Below are positions 1 through 11,654 of a stretch of DNA of 64,000 nt, piece by piece. The notes beneath the pieces are model-generated. The model saw only the letters and a program-made list of their open reading frames with translations, searched no databases and was not told where the DNA came from. The position numbers and the translations under genes are program-made. Numbering within the stretch: the stretch's first letter is position 1; the number at the start of each line of letters is the position of its first letter. Source of the stretch: Adiantum capillus-veneris (taxonomy: Eukaryota > Streptophyta > Polypodiopsida > Polypodiales > Pteridaceae); the NCBI GenBank assembly GCA_014529385.2, contig CM043962.1, positions 37,789,098-37,853,097 of the forward strand, given 5' to 3'.

Positions 1-753
1 GGTGGGTCTTCGTAAATGTGGTGTGTAGGTAGGGGTCCTCTGAATGGTCGTAAAAGACTAATGTGAAATGCATTGTGAATGTGCCAATGTGCAGGTAATT
101 CTAAACGAAAAGAAACATCATTAATGACAGCTGAAATTTTGAAAGGTCCATAAAAACGAGGAGCAAGCTTAACAAAGACATTAGTATCAACACTTTTGAT
201 CCTTCGTTTTTTGATGCGAATTAAAACATGATCACCTTCTTTGAATTGGTGTGCCTTGCGATGCTTGTTAGCATGCTTGGTGTAAAGTTCTTGTGAGTGT
301 TTAATGGCAGAATGCACACTTGCATAAATATCATGAAAGCCAGTAGTGAAATCATCAGCGGCAGGCACAACATTAGAAAGACGTGAAGCAGGAGTAGGAA
401 GTGAGTGACCATAGACAATTTCAAATGGAGACTTACCCGTGGCAGTGTGAGTGGTGTTGTTGTATGCAAATTGCAAAGTATGTATGTAATCATCCCATTT
501 CTTAGGTTGAGAGAAAACATAAGCCTTCAACAAGTCAATAATAGTGCGGTTGGTGACTTCGGTTTGACCATTAGATTCAAGATGAAATGCAGAAGTAAAG
601 TCAAGTGTAGTGCCAAGATTTTCAAATACAGTAGTCCAAAAAGCACTACAAAATTTTGAGTCTCGATCGGAAATAATCACTTTAGGCAAACCATGGTGTG
701 GAAAAACAGTCTTCAGAAACAAAAGTGTAGCTTGATGTGTTGTGAGTGTTTTC
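1..753 (-). pseudogene. gypsy-1 integrase core and C-terminus, frameshifted, partial
   Basis: Continuation of the integrase in a different minus-strand frame. It reads through the second catalytic region (SDRDSKF), the Q-T-E segment with the catalytic Glu, and an integrase C-terminal stretch (FYGPFKI, then HNAFH and a proline-rich tail) reaching base 1. The plus-strand and shadow minus ORFs here are other-frame readings of this integrase. Any chromodomain would lie beyond the left edge and cannot be assessed. Confidence 0.8.
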
Positions 754-2673
754 TTACATGGAACAAAAATACGCTTGTTTAAAGAAACGGTCAATAATAG
801 TCCATATCATGTCATGTTTGTGCATTGTGAGTGGGAAACCAGTAACAAAATCCATGGAAATATGTTCCCAAGGTCTTTCAGGAATGGGGAGAGGGTGTAA
901 AAGTCCCAATTTCTTACCTGTAGCTGCTTTGATTTTTTGACAAATCAAACAAGTTGACACATACTGTTTAACATCCATTCTCATAGCAGGCCAATAGAAA
1001 TCACGACATAAATTTTGAAAAGTTGCAGCAAATCCTCTATGTCCAGCATAAGGTGGTTTGTGCAATTCTTCAATAATTAATGTACGAAAAGATTTAGTCA
1101 CACACAATTTTTGTTTGAAATAAAGGAAGTTTTCTTGAATAGTGTATTCGAGAAATGTGTGTACAGAATTATCGAGCATGTGCAACCATGTCGTTTTGAA
1201 GTCATCATCATGTGCATAAGTGTCAGGCATAGTGTCAAATGAAGTTCCCGTAATGGTTGATAGATGATTAAGTGAGGGTCGTCTACTCAAAGCATCGGCT
1301 ACAACATTTTCTTTACCAGGTTGGTATTGAATGTTGGGCTGAAAACTTTGAACAAAAGCGGCCCACTTAATATGTCTATCATCTATTAAAGGCTCAGAAA
1401 GTAAATATTTGATACTTTGTTGATCAGTTTTAATGATCAAGTCAGTACCCATTACATAGTGTTTCCAGATTTTCAATGCATGTACCACAGCAGTCAATTC
1501 TTTATCATAAGTACTGAACTTTATTTCAGACGGTTTGAATTTACGACTTTCGAAAGCAATGGGATGGTTATCTTGCATAAGGACTGCACCGATACCTTTT
1601 CCACTAGCATCAGTGACTACCACAAAGAATGGTCTTTCAAAATCAGGCAATTGCAATACAGGTGCATTAGTCAAAGCATGTTTAAGTGCATTAAATGAGC
1701 TTTCTTACAAATCAGTCCATTCATAAGGCGTGTTTTTCTTCAACAAGAGAGTCAAATAATGTGCTTTGTAAGCAAAATTACGAACAAATTTCCTGTAATA
1801 GCTACAAAGACCAATAAAAGATCGTAGCTCATGCAAGTTTTTGGGTCTAGGCCAGGATTGAATGGCTTTAATTTTCTTTGGATCGACATGTATTCCCTTA
1901 CCCGATACAATATGTCCCAAATATTCAATTTCAGATTGAAAAAATGAACTCTTTTTAGGATTTAAATACAAGTGATTTTGTGCAAGCAGATCAAATACAC
2001 GTGTTAAATGTTGCTTATGGTCTTCTTCAGATTTACTGAATACCAAAATGTCATCAAAAAATACAATCAAAAAATCTTGATGGTCAATGAAAATTCGATT
2101 CATCATGCGTGTGAATGTAGCTGGTGCATTTGTCAAACCAAATGGCATGACAAGAAATTCATAGTGCCCAGTTTGTGTTCTGAAAGCAGTTTTGTAGACA
2201 TCATGTTCAAACATTTTGACTTGGTGATATCCTGATTTAAGGTCAATTTTGCTAAAGATGTTTGCCCCTTTCAGTTTGTCTAGTAGATCATCCACTCTAG
2301 GAATAGGAAACCTATTCTTAATGGTGATCTTGTTTAAAGCCCTGTAGTCGATACACATACGAAAGGTTCCATTTTTCTTCTTGACAAGAAGTACTGGAGC
2401 TCCGTATGGTGAACTACTAGGTCGGATTAGGCCTCGGTCAAGTAAATCAGTGATTTGAGTTTGTATTTCCCTGTGTGCGGTAGGATTTACACGATAAGGT
2501 GCTCTACAAGGAGTTTCACTACCCGGTATGATGTCAATTTTGTGGTCTTCTGGGCGTGATGGTGGAATTCCAGGTGGGAGATCATGCATGAAACAATCTT
2601 TAAATTGTGAGAGAAATTCATCGTGTGTGGAGTTACGTGAAGTTTCAGTTTCAACAGAAATTTGATTTACCAA
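754..2673 (-). pseudogene. gypsy-1 reverse transcriptase, RNase H and N-terminal integrase, one in-frame stop
   Basis: Pol segment that would copy element RNA to cDNA and start integration. The first part (2673-1705) carries classic Ty3 RT motifs: RPSSSPYGAPVLLVKKK, KIDLKSGYHQ, the catalytic F-F-D-D box, and a thumb with YLGHIVSGKGI. A TAA at 1707-1705 interrupts the frame, which then continues unchanged into RNase H (TDASGKGIGAVL, catalytic Asp; DALSRRP at its end) and the integrase HHCC zinc-binding module (PPYAGHRGF then CLICQKIK). The first catalytic Asp of the integrase core is in SMDFVTGFP. The frame is lost close to 756. One nonsense and one frameshift in about 1.9 kb suggest moderate age. 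Confidence 0.88.
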
Positions 2674-2779
2674 TACTAGATATGTTTTCCCCTGTTTTCG
2701 AATTGCTCGTTTGGCTTGAGTGTGAGAGAGGAGTGGAAATTTTTGATGTGCCAGTGTTGCTTGGATGGAGAATTTTTTT

Positions 2780-4297
2780 TTAATTATGCGTGAGAGACAT
2801 TGTACGTGTTTTATAATTAATCAACGGGTCAAATTCATGACGAAATGGCATTCCCAAAATCATATCGAGTCCATGCAATGGTGCTACCAAAAATGTACGT
2901 GCTTGTGTGAATTCACCAATGCAAACTTCAACAGTGACTTGAGTTTTACAATTAAAACGTTGATTATTAAAAACAGTTTTGACCTTGTGGGGTGATGAAA
3001 TTTCAGAGAGTGATAGTTGTTGTGCCAATCGTGTGGAAATGAAATCATGGCTACTACCATCATCTAGCAGAATGGTGACATTTTCACCCTTAATAGTGCC
3101 TTGCACTTTAAACAAAGTGTGAGGAGATATAGGAGTACCTGAGGATGGGTTGTCATCGTTATCATAATCAGGATCATATCCCTCACCGTAGTTAACTTCC
3201 ACTTCATTGTCGTCGGGTGTAGCATCTTCGATGAGGTTAAGAGTAGCTCCGTTGGGGCGGTTGTTGTTGAAGGGTTTTTTACTTGAATTCCTGTTGACTC
3301 CATTTGAATGGCCATTGGATTGACCATTGCCCTTAGCATGACCATTTGGGCACTTATCTGCATAGTGACCATACTGAAAGCATTTAAAACACTTCACCTT
3401 TTTGTTACCATTAGAATTTGGAGGAAAACGCTGGTTGAAAGGATGTTGGTCGCCTCGTTGCTGAGTGTTGTTGTGGTTGTTGCTCGTATGAGGTTGAGCA
3501 GTGGCAGGAGGATTGTCAAATCTTCGTCTTTTGAAAAAGGTACGGCTTTGGTGTTTGCTTCTGTCAGAGTTAGGAGAGAAAGGAGGTCTCTTGTTGCGGT
3601 TAGTGTTAGCAGGTTGATCAGTGTGAGAGGAATGTCCACCTTTCTTCTTTTCTGCGTTGAGAGCCAAGTTAATGGCCTTTGACAGAGAATCTGGTTCAAA
3701 CATATCTACCTCAGCACTAATTTGTAGTGCCAAGCCTGATATGTACTTTCGCTTCAATTTCCTGCGACTAACATGTTCAATAGCTTGCAATTGAATTAGA
3801 CAATTCCAAAAACGGTCAATGTAACCCTGTACATCTTCATTTCTACCCTGTCGAATTAAATCCCATTGACGTCGTGCTTTAGCTTTGTACTGTGTTGGCA
3901 AAAATTGGGGTAAAAACACTTTTTTGAATGCATTCCAGGTGCGTGGTCTTCTTCCATGTTGTTTGGTGGCGTTCCACCACAATGCAGCGCTGCTAGTGAG
4001 ATGATTGGATGCACACTTTACCATTTCACACTCAGGAAAGTCTTCATCATGAAAGTAGTCATCTAACTGACTAACCCATGCTAGAACCGTGCTAGCATCT
4101 TTAGTGCCATCAAAATCTTTGAAAGTGAAGGCTTTTCTGCTAATTTTGTTTTTCTTGGGTGCCGGTGCAGATTCGGTGCGTGCAGAATGTAATAATTTAT
4201 CTTCAAGTTCTTGCCTTCGCATGCGTTCATATGTGAGTGACTGCTGCAAATTTTGAAGTTGCTCTGCAATCGTGGGTGCATGAGGAAGATGTGCCAT
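2780..4297 (-). pseudogene. gypsy-1 gag and aspartic protease (505 codons)
   Basis: Structural gag protein and maturation protease of the gypsy-1 element, 505 codons from an ATG at 4297. Residues about 65-215 form a retrotransposon gag domain, recognised by the tryptophan-containing segment LWWNATKQHG and downstream QGYIDRFW. A CCHC zinc knuckle (CFKCFQYGHYADKC) follows a basic, Asn-rich linker near residue 305. The protease active site reads L-L-D-D-G-S-S near residue 415, where D-T-G or D-S-G is usual, and a later ILGMPF segment fits the family. The ORF stops right after the protease and pol resumes in another frame. That could be an ancestral gag/pol boundary or decay; the other lesions of this copy favour decay. 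Confidence 0.85.
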
Positions 4298-4821
4298 GAT
4301 TGCGTGCTTTTCTTTTTCTTTTTTTTTTCTTTTTTTTTCTTTCTTTTTCTTAAAAAGAATAAATAATTAAATGGTAATGCTTAAAAAGGCTAATTTGGTG
4401 ATATTCACAGATGCAATATGCGGAATAAAATAAAATAAATAACAGAAATGTAATGTACTTAGCTGAAAAAGAGCGGTGGCGTCCAGTCCAGAATGGCGAT
4501 GCGCTAGGAAATTGCCAGAGAATAGACAGTCCGACGGTGTGTCACCGAGCCAGTTGAATTTCGTGGCACCCGATCTCCCGTATCTCAAAAGCAATGGCAA
4601 TCAGCAATCCCGAAAGACAGCCGAAGATTTTTTTTATTTTTATTTTTTTGAAGGTTGGCGGCCCAAGAATTCTTAATGAAGGCGGAGTATGTGATTTTTA
4701 CGGTTGTGTTTGTAGTGGTGCCGACCAAGGGGTGCAAGGCTTACTAATTGTGTCCAAAGCCAAAGTGTTGAGGATATTGAAAGGGTGTTTGTCTTCTTTA
4801 AAGGTTATTAAGCTTGAAGAT
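4298..4821 (-). other. Leader upstream of gypsy-1 gag
   Basis: Non-coding stretch between the gag ATG at 4297 and the foreign LTR at 4822. It has a pyrimidine/purine-rich segment next to the start codon (about 4310-4355). I see no canonical initiator-Met primer-binding site in it. It may be the untranslated leader of gypsy-1, with the upstream LTR displaced by the gag-pro element. Confidence 0.45.
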
Positions 4822-5072
4822 TGTGCGCTCCTTGCCACACTGTCGAAGCAAGGGACTTGCCAATACACCGTATGCGAGCCACAAACGGCTCCAAGCACAC
4901 AACAAGCCTAAACTAGCAAGCTCAAGAGAACAAAGGGTGTGTCACTCACCGCTCTACGCTCGCCTTCGTGGTGGATTCCTCGCCGCGATGAAGAAAAAGC
5001 TGCAGTCGTGCCGCACTCAACCGCTTCGCCGCCGTCGTGCCTTCGTAATGCTCGATCGCACACACACTCTCC

Positions 5073-5106
<34 letters not shown>

Positions 5107-5391
5107 AGGAGGTGAAGAAGAAGAAGATGGAGATGGAGCAAGAGCACTCTTCAATTGCACAAATGAGAGAATGAGTAAAAATTAGGTTTAGTTGGCTTTT
5201 ATAGGAGCTCACCCCATTCACACTTGGGCGCCCATGCTTAACCAACTAATCCCTTGAATGTCCAAGTTAAAGTGCGCCTCTCATCGGCGATCACTCTACC
5301 TTTCCCTATTGGTCCGACAAGCCCGGTGCCTGACTCTAAATAATACAACGTTTATAGATCATAGGGTGTCCGTGTGCCGTGAGGGTTAACA
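4822..5391 (-). repeat. 3' LTR of the gag-pro element (570 bp, TG...CA)
   Basis: In minus orientation it starts TGTTAACCCTCACGG and ends GCGCACA. It is homologous over its whole length to the plus-strand LTR at 62788-63362, including a shared AC/CT microsatellite, a TATAAA-type box (near 5199-5204) and the stretch around the TTGGCAAG motif. A polypurine tract lies immediately upstream in minus orientation (5392-5403), which identifies it as a 3' LTR belonging to internal sequence at higher coordinates. The base after its end is not followed by a primer-binding site, as expected for a 3' LTR. The ORFs seen inside it are not genes. Confidence 0.85.
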
Positions 5392-5403
5392 TGCCCCCCT
5401 TCC
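5392..5403 (-). other. Polypurine tract of the gag-pro element
   Basis: Minus strand reads GGAAGGGGGGCA directly against the LTR start TGTTAACC. This is the expected position and composition of the plus-strand DNA priming site of an LTR retrotransposon. Confidence 0.8.
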
Positions 5404-7018
5404 TGATGTAGATTCCGTCCTCGGAAGCTATTGAGTTGAAGCTGGTTCGTCGAGGTGGAAGAGCATTTGAGATGAATGTCCTTAGCCTTCTTCAGTCACT
5501 GCAAAATCAAACAACATTGGCACAGTAATTGCATTCTCTTAAAAAGCATATGCAGTTTTAGGTAGACAAATTGATTGGTAAAAGAATTTCAAACAATTTG
5601 TTAGCAATGAACATTAAATTGCAATGTAATCAAAGGCATAAACAGATGTAAAGGTAAAAAATTAACCAAGTCTGGGGTCGCTAATATGACGGTCAAAAAG
5701 CACTAGAGATCGAATATTAATACCATGGGTAAGCTTCTTAATTTTCTGTGGTCAATTAAGTTGTTTAATCGCGAGAGCCAAGTATTCATGTTCGAGGGCT
5801 GACTAGAGGCTATATCTAGAAAACCTTGTAGTTAAGCTACCATAAAAGGAATTTCTCATGAAATCATCGCCTGACTGATTACTTTTTCTTTGACCCCCCA
5901 AGGTCTTTTCACATTGATTCAATTATGATGTGTGTGCTTATTTTGTATGCCTTGGGTTTTTTGCTTTTCAAGGAAAAGCGCCCACACTGGGAACCTCTAG
6001 GGCTCTAGTACCATAGGCAATACATGTGAGTGAAGTACCAATTTAAGCAAGGATTTCTCTTCATGCTTAAAATTTTACATTGTGGCACTTTGATTTTTTG
6101 TTTGTTCATTTTCAGCATTTTAATTTTGTAACTTTGGGGGGCCATATAACACTGTTACATTCCCCAGGCTCATCACATTAGTAAACTCCCTTTATAATAC
6201 TTAAACTAAAGGAGAATAGGGTCAAGCCCACTAGAAAGCCCTAGTACATTTCATACAATGCTGCCTAAATCGGATTAAGAACCTAAGTAACCATTGCTTA
6301 TTAGGAAGGCATTCCCCATGGTATTAAGAGAAGATTTCTAATACCTAGCTTGGTCAAACTAGCTTAGTCGGACTGCTTGATTTTTAAACCTAGACAAGTG
6401 ATTATGACAAAACATTACATTGAATTAAATGTTTGATACTAAGCAAATGCACTGAATATTATGCTACCAATCACAATCAAAGCAGACAATCATAGATACA
6501 AAAAGATAAGGGCAATGCTAATGGACAAGAAACACCTGTTTGTGTTGATGGTCGCGCTTGATTTGAAGTGTGAACGAGAGAAAGGTTCCATGAAGGTCCA
6601 AATCCTATCAATAGCAACACGCTCCTGTACACACTAGGAAACAAAAGGAATACCTCCAGGAGGCACATTAGTGGGAAAAGAGAACTTCGCTAATCACTCA
6701 ACTCTAAAACAGAAACACTCCTATCGTACTAATCTTACCTACCCTCCATCACTCAAGTGATGAGGATCAAAGGTGTTTTATGGCATAGGTTTCTGTTTCA
6801 CTGTACCAAATGTGACATGTGTAGGTCTGAGTCAATGTTTTGACTTTAATGTGCATACTCGTTTGCTAATTGCTCTTGCTCCTTTTTTTTTTTTTTGTGA
6901 GTATAAAGCTTTATATGTACATTCCCTAAGATCGGAATTGAGAGGTCATGGAAAAAGGTTGAGAGGGAAACAAATGAATGATGACTGTCAGCAAACACTC
7001 CCCCCTTCCTTGGGTAGA
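5404..7018 (-). other. Non-coding 3' internal tail of the gag-pro element
   Basis: About 1.6 kb between the protease stop and the polypurine tract. I find no RT, RNase H or integrase motif in any frame and no convincing ORF. It occupies the place where pol sits in an autonomous element. Confidence 0.6.
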
Positions 7019-8938
7019 TCATACCATTTGAAATGAGCTTGTCACCCTTTGAAACCAATTGTTCCAGTTGGTAATAGGTGAGGATTTTTGCCAGTAGTTT
7101 TCTATTACCCTAGGTGCCTCGTCAAGTTGCAAGGGTGGTAAGGTACTCTCCCAGGATTGAACTTGAAGTGGTTCATCAGGTGATTCTTGAACACTGGGAG
7201 GTGTGGATTCTTTTGTAGCTTCATGGAGGTCCACTACTATAGATGGAGGCTGTGTAGAAGCTTTTACCTCTATGGATGTATTACATGAGGAGCTAGAATC
7301 TTCATGGGACTCCCCCCTTCCTGAGCTAGGTGGAACAAATCTTTCTTTCTTTGGTACCCAAACTAGCTCGAGAGCGGGTGTGTAGCATTCTGTGATTTTT
7401 TTCTTTCCACGATCATTGATTCGTTTTGGAACTAAGGGATTGGACTCACTTGGTTCAGGTGATAGGTAAGAGCACAATCTACGTTTTGGCACCCAGATTT
7501 GATCATTTCCTTGATAGTAGCCTTGGGCTTCCAATAGTCGTTTAGGGATCCATCGCAACATTTTCTTACTTTTCTTGGAGCGAGTGGTACATTTCTTACA
7601 AGGCTTCTTTTTTTTAGCACTAGCTATGGTCACTAAAGAAGCTTTAGGGACCCACTTGTATGTTTTCTTCGTTACCTTAGGATGAGTCTTGTCAGAAGCG
7701 ATATGCATTGCTTGTAGCATATTTAAGGGTATAGGCATTTCATCCCCCTCAGGTGTTACCCAGGTCGTCCCCCTATTTCCCCAAGTGTCTATGGTTGATG
7801 CTAGGTGGACCCAGTCTACATTGTCTGATTCCGTCATACCCGGTAACACATCCATGTAAGGAGAATCTTGGCCAATGTCTGTATCCTTCTTACAAGTGTA
7901 ACAATATTGTAGTGGGGCCGAGTGAACTGTGGTGTCAGAGCGATGATCAATAATGGTTTTACTCCCTAAGGGGTGTACCTTACCAGTCACCAAATCCACT
8001 CTGAGGACAGAGTCTTGGAATTGCAAATAGACATGATTTTTAGACCAATCGTGAACCATTTGTGCTTCCCTCATGAATGGTCGTCCTAAAATCATTTCAT
8101 ATGACATAAGGTGTTTAGAGAAATCCATTACAATGAACGTATGTCGTACCTTGTGTCCTAGAACTTTGATCTTAAGATCCTTGAGCATCCCCATAGGTTT
8201 GGCTATGGTACCATTTGCCATCTTTACCACAATGTTAGTAACACTGAGGCGGGGTTTTCCCATGGATTCCCAACAATCTTTTGTAATGATGCTAACTCCT
8301 GCACCACCATCAAGAATTCCCTTTATAGTTAATCCCTTGGTAGTGATGGGTAGGGTCGCATTAGACTCGTCGCCTTCAAAATACTGCCCTAATTCGTTAA
8401 TGGGTACCTCGATCACAGACTCGTGTCCATCTAAGTCAAGTGATTGCACATGATTTTCCTCATCAATCATAATCGAGTCAGGCCTATTTGGTTGCGCAAA
8501 CTGCGGTAATCCCGTTCGTAGCTCTCCGTTAAGGAATGCTCGAAGTGCAAGGAATAACTCAGGATCTCCATACAGGTTTGCTATGATCGTGATTCGGACC
8601 TCAGAAGACATGAAGTCCACTAGTTTGGCAACATTCATTGGCGTTTTGCAGGGTGTAGGTCCTTGACTAGGAACTGGTGAGGATGGAATCTCATATTCCT
8701 CAATGGGATCAGGTATTCCTTCGTTAAACATCCTTTCCAACAAGAAAGGTGTATGCTCACTTTCTGATGTCCTGTCCTCACTCCCTTCTTGGATGATACT
8801 AGATATGGCTAATGGTCTATGGTTCATGTGGGGTGGATGAACTTGCGTGGGAAACACTGTGTCATGAATTTTGACCTGCATGGGTTCTGGTTCTAGTTTC
8901 CTTTGAGTCTCCTCCACTAAACCTCTTAGATGTTTCAC
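7019..8938 (-). pseudogene. Gag-pro element: aspartic protease segment with W-V-P-K repeats (639 codons)
   Basis: Third segment of the gag-pro frame, directly after an in-frame TAG at 8941-8939 and in the same frame as the segment before it. Residues about 190-320 resemble a retroelement aspartic protease: KGILDGGAGVSIIT (D-G-G in place of D-S/T-G) and a downstream MILGRPFM flap-type segment. Residues about 425-535 hold five variants of a W-V/I-P-K motif with basic neighbours, followed by a Ser/Pro-rich tail. No RT follows. The catalytic Gly-Gly variant occurs in some plant retroelement proteases, so activity cannot be judged. GTG is the first codon after the stop, so this is a continuation and not an independent gene. 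Confidence 0.75.
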
Positions 8939-10369
8939 CTACTCAATCTCGACTACTGGGTTTGGGTACGTCCCAATCTTCTTTTTACGATTCTTCCCTT
9001 TTTGCCCCTGCGGTTTATCTTGGGGGTCTTGGATTGGATTTGGAAACACTTGTGGTGTTTTCAGAGGCTCTTTATGGTTTTCTCTTATTCGGTTTTCATT
9101 TGGTTCCATGTTACGGTTTTCTTTGTCGGTCTTTCTCTTTGTGGTATTCGTTCTAGTCTCCATTGTCTCGATTGAATCTGAATCATCCTCGAGGTCATTC
9201 ATATACACGGGGTCATCTCCTGTTCCTATGTTTGTTTTGGAACTTGGCTTTGAATTTTCCGTATTCTGCGACTTCTTCCTTCGTGTCTTCTTTTTCTTTG
9301 CTTGGATAACTGACGCGGTATCTCTCTCTTCGAGGATATGTCCTGGCCCTTGAAGCATGGACCGTGTAATCGCATAAGCGGGTGCGACGGGTGGTATTGG
9401 CGACGTCACACTAGCAATTTTGACCAAATTCAGGGGTGTGATTTTAGGCGCATTTGGGTTATAGGGGCATTGGGCAATCAAGTGATCTATGCCACAACGA
9501 TTACATGTGAGTATTGGCATTGCAGACGTGCTCCCTTGATTCACTTGCATCTGTGCAACATTCTTTTGCAGCCTAATAGGGCACTCCGCTACTCGATGTG
9601 GTCCACCACACTCGTAGCATTGAAGAGGTGGCCTCCTAGCCTGGGTGTTGATATTTTGACCTCTGGATGCGAGAGCAGCAGCTTGATAAACCGGCTTGAC
9701 TTGTCCCCAACAATCTTCCATGTAGTATATAGGACACTCTTCCAATGTATCAAGTCCGTAGGCAATACTAGTGTCTATTTCCTCCTCACAACCATCTGCA
9801 TAAGCATTAGATCGCTCGCAACCCACTTGGTTCATAGGGGCGACTCTTGGATGCGGGGGCTGCGGTCCTAGCACAGGAGGTGGTAGCGGTGTAGCTTGTA
9901 CAACATTTTGAGATCTAGGGACCATGTGTTGCGGTAGTTGCTCAACAGGTGGAGTAGGCATCAATACAGGAGCTCGAGGTGCATCCGTCCAGGCTACAGG
10001 TGGTCTATTTGCCATCATACGTTTGATCATTAAACAATCCTTAGCTTGGTGACCATACCTACCACATGCGTTGCAAGTTCCATTAAATTTTACGCTAAAC
10101 GTAGGGCACTCACTAGTGCTATGTGGACCTAAGCAAATGGAACACCATTGTTGCTCCCTTCTTGGATACATGTGACTATTTTGAGGGGGTCGATTATCCT
10201 TAAGAGACTCTTGGATTGCCTTGGTGAGGTCTGTCAAGAATGTCTCAAATACCTTTGGCTCATTGGCAATGGGCTTTGCAGTCATGGGTTCATACTCAAT
10301 GGCTTGTGAGCTAGTGGATCTCGTGTCGGTAGACACCCTCATGCCTGCTATCATCAAGTTGTCTTCCAA
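8939..10369 (-). pseudogene. Gag-pro element: nucleocapsid segment with four zinc knuckles (476 codons)
   Basis: Middle segment of the frame, between an in-frame TAA (10372-10370) and a TAG (8941-8939). It carries four Cys-His boxes expected to bind RNA: CSICLGPHSTSEC, CNACGRYGHQAKDC, CYECGGPHRVAEC and CNRCGIDHLIAQC. Only the second has the usual C-x2-C-x4-H-x4-C spacing; the other three have x3 before His. Proline-rich linkers separate them, and a long Lys/Glu-rich segment follows (near KKKKTRRKK). The first codon after the stop is TTG, supporting continuity with the upstream gag segment. Confidence 0.78.
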
Positions 10370-11404
10370 TTAGATTGCATTGGCAGTGACATGTTCCCAG
10401 GTTGTGATACCTCTAATCACTAGTCCATTATAGATTCCTTCATTCCTCAACCCTCGAATGAATCGATCAAGCAGTTGGTTATTGTTGAAGCGCTCATTTA
10501 CAGGGCAACGAGAGTTTAAGTGCTTTAGACGACTAATGAAGTCCCTTACTGACTCTCCTTCCTTACGTTCAGCCTTCTGTAGCTGAGATGCTACACCCCA
10601 AAGCACACCTTCTCGTATGTACTCCTTTAGAAACAACCTTCGAAGGGTAGGGTAGATTGTTTTCTCGTCCACCCTTAGGGTCCTATACCAATCTCCAGCC
10701 TTCCCACTTAATGTCAAGCTTAAGGCATTGCACTTATGTAGTTCGTTGCGTTCCCCTAAGGAATCACATACTTGTTCAAACACTTCAATGTGTTTCCTAG
10801 CATCTTCGTCCCCATTGAATTTTTGCGTGAGTTTGGCAATTTGTACTGCCTTACTTCTAGGCTCTCTATCAGATGCGTGACGCATATTTTCCGCGATAGA
10901 TCGACCTATGGTTTGAGCAAACGCTGCCAAGTCACCTATGTGAGGAGGTAGGCCGGTGGAGGTACTCTTGGAATCATATGTGGGAGAGGAACGGGTACCG
11001 GTCTTGGCATATGTATAGATGATGCAGGATATGGAACATAACCGGGCATAGATAGGTCCACTCGGATAAGAGCTAGGGAGCGGCACTCGAGGAGCATAAG
11101 CAAGTGGTACTATTGGAGGTGTGGGGGCCATGTGTGCATAAGGGGCTAGAGGCACATATGGTCGAGGCCCCATATTAGGTACTAAGACACTAGGTAGTGG
11201 CACTGCGCTAACCGTAGATGTTTTCTCTGTCAGGCTTATCCCTGGAGTGAGCACTGTGTTTTCCTTAATAGAGGGTTGAGCCAAGTTAGGGAAGCTAAAG
11301 TTTTCGCTCGGAGGCTCAGATTGCATAGAGACCCCAGGTGAAATGACGTAAGATGGGTCCATGGGGCTCATTAGAGGAGTCTCCATTTGTGATAGAGTAG
11401 GCAT
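10370..11404 (-). pseudogene. Gag-pro element: gag capsid segment (344 codons)
   Basis: First segment, from an ATG at 11404. A Pro/Ala/Met-rich N-terminus of about 150 residues precedes a retrotransposon gag domain: KHIEVFEQVC, LSGKAGDWYRTL, ESVRDFISRLKHL and LLDRFIRGL. The segment ends at TAA 10372-10370, and the same frame then runs on for 477 and 640 more codons. It is split from its upstream leader by copia-A. No splice signal was needed to read it. The two stops are either old nonsense mutations or readthrough sites. Confidence 0.82.
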
Positions 11405-11654
11405 TCAATTTGTTCTCTTCTATTGGAGAAGATGTGTTCGCAAGGTCAATTTCAAGAACCTTGAACAAAGTGTGGCTTTTTGATGCTCTAATGGCTTCAA
11501 CTATGCTTCATGGGGTTCAAATTTGGGGGCCCTCAGTGGACCACCATGGTAGATCTGGTAGCACTGATGGATGGAGAGGCCTCTAGTCTCTATGATCTCT
11601 AGGATGATTCGGGCTAAGGCCTCAGTGTCACATGAGAGTATTCGGGTTGAGCTA

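Larger units (their letters stand above)
1..4821 (-). mobile_element. Ty3/gypsy retrotransposon gypsy-1, internal region, truncated by window edge
   Basis: On the minus strand the order is leader (4821-4298), gag with zinc knuckle and aspartic protease, reverse transcriptase, RNase H, then integrase running off the left edge. RT before integrase defines Ty3/gypsy, and the RT motifs look chromovirus-like. The 3' LTR lies outside the window. No 5' LTR or clear primer-binding site of its own is visible. The LTR at 4822-5391 belongs to the neighbouring gag-pro element, because a polypurine tract precedes it in minus orientation. A frame change after gag-pro, a stop between RT and RNase H and a frame change in integrase make this copy inactive. 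Confidence 0.9.

Noticed and set aside
4698-5245. ORFs of 66-123 codons on both strands
   Set aside because: They lie within the LTR and leader and are partly made by its AC/CT tract; the same sequence at 62940-63250 gives different ORFs.
4822-5391. 5' LTR of gypsy-1
   Set aside because: No primer-binding site follows it, whereas a polypurine tract precedes it and its homologue at 62788 has a different internal start, so it is the 3' LTR of the gag-pro element.
7203-9871. Plus-strand ORFs of 60-177 codons
   Set aside because: They are antisense to the gag-pro frame, whose zinc knuckles and protease establish the minus strand as coding.
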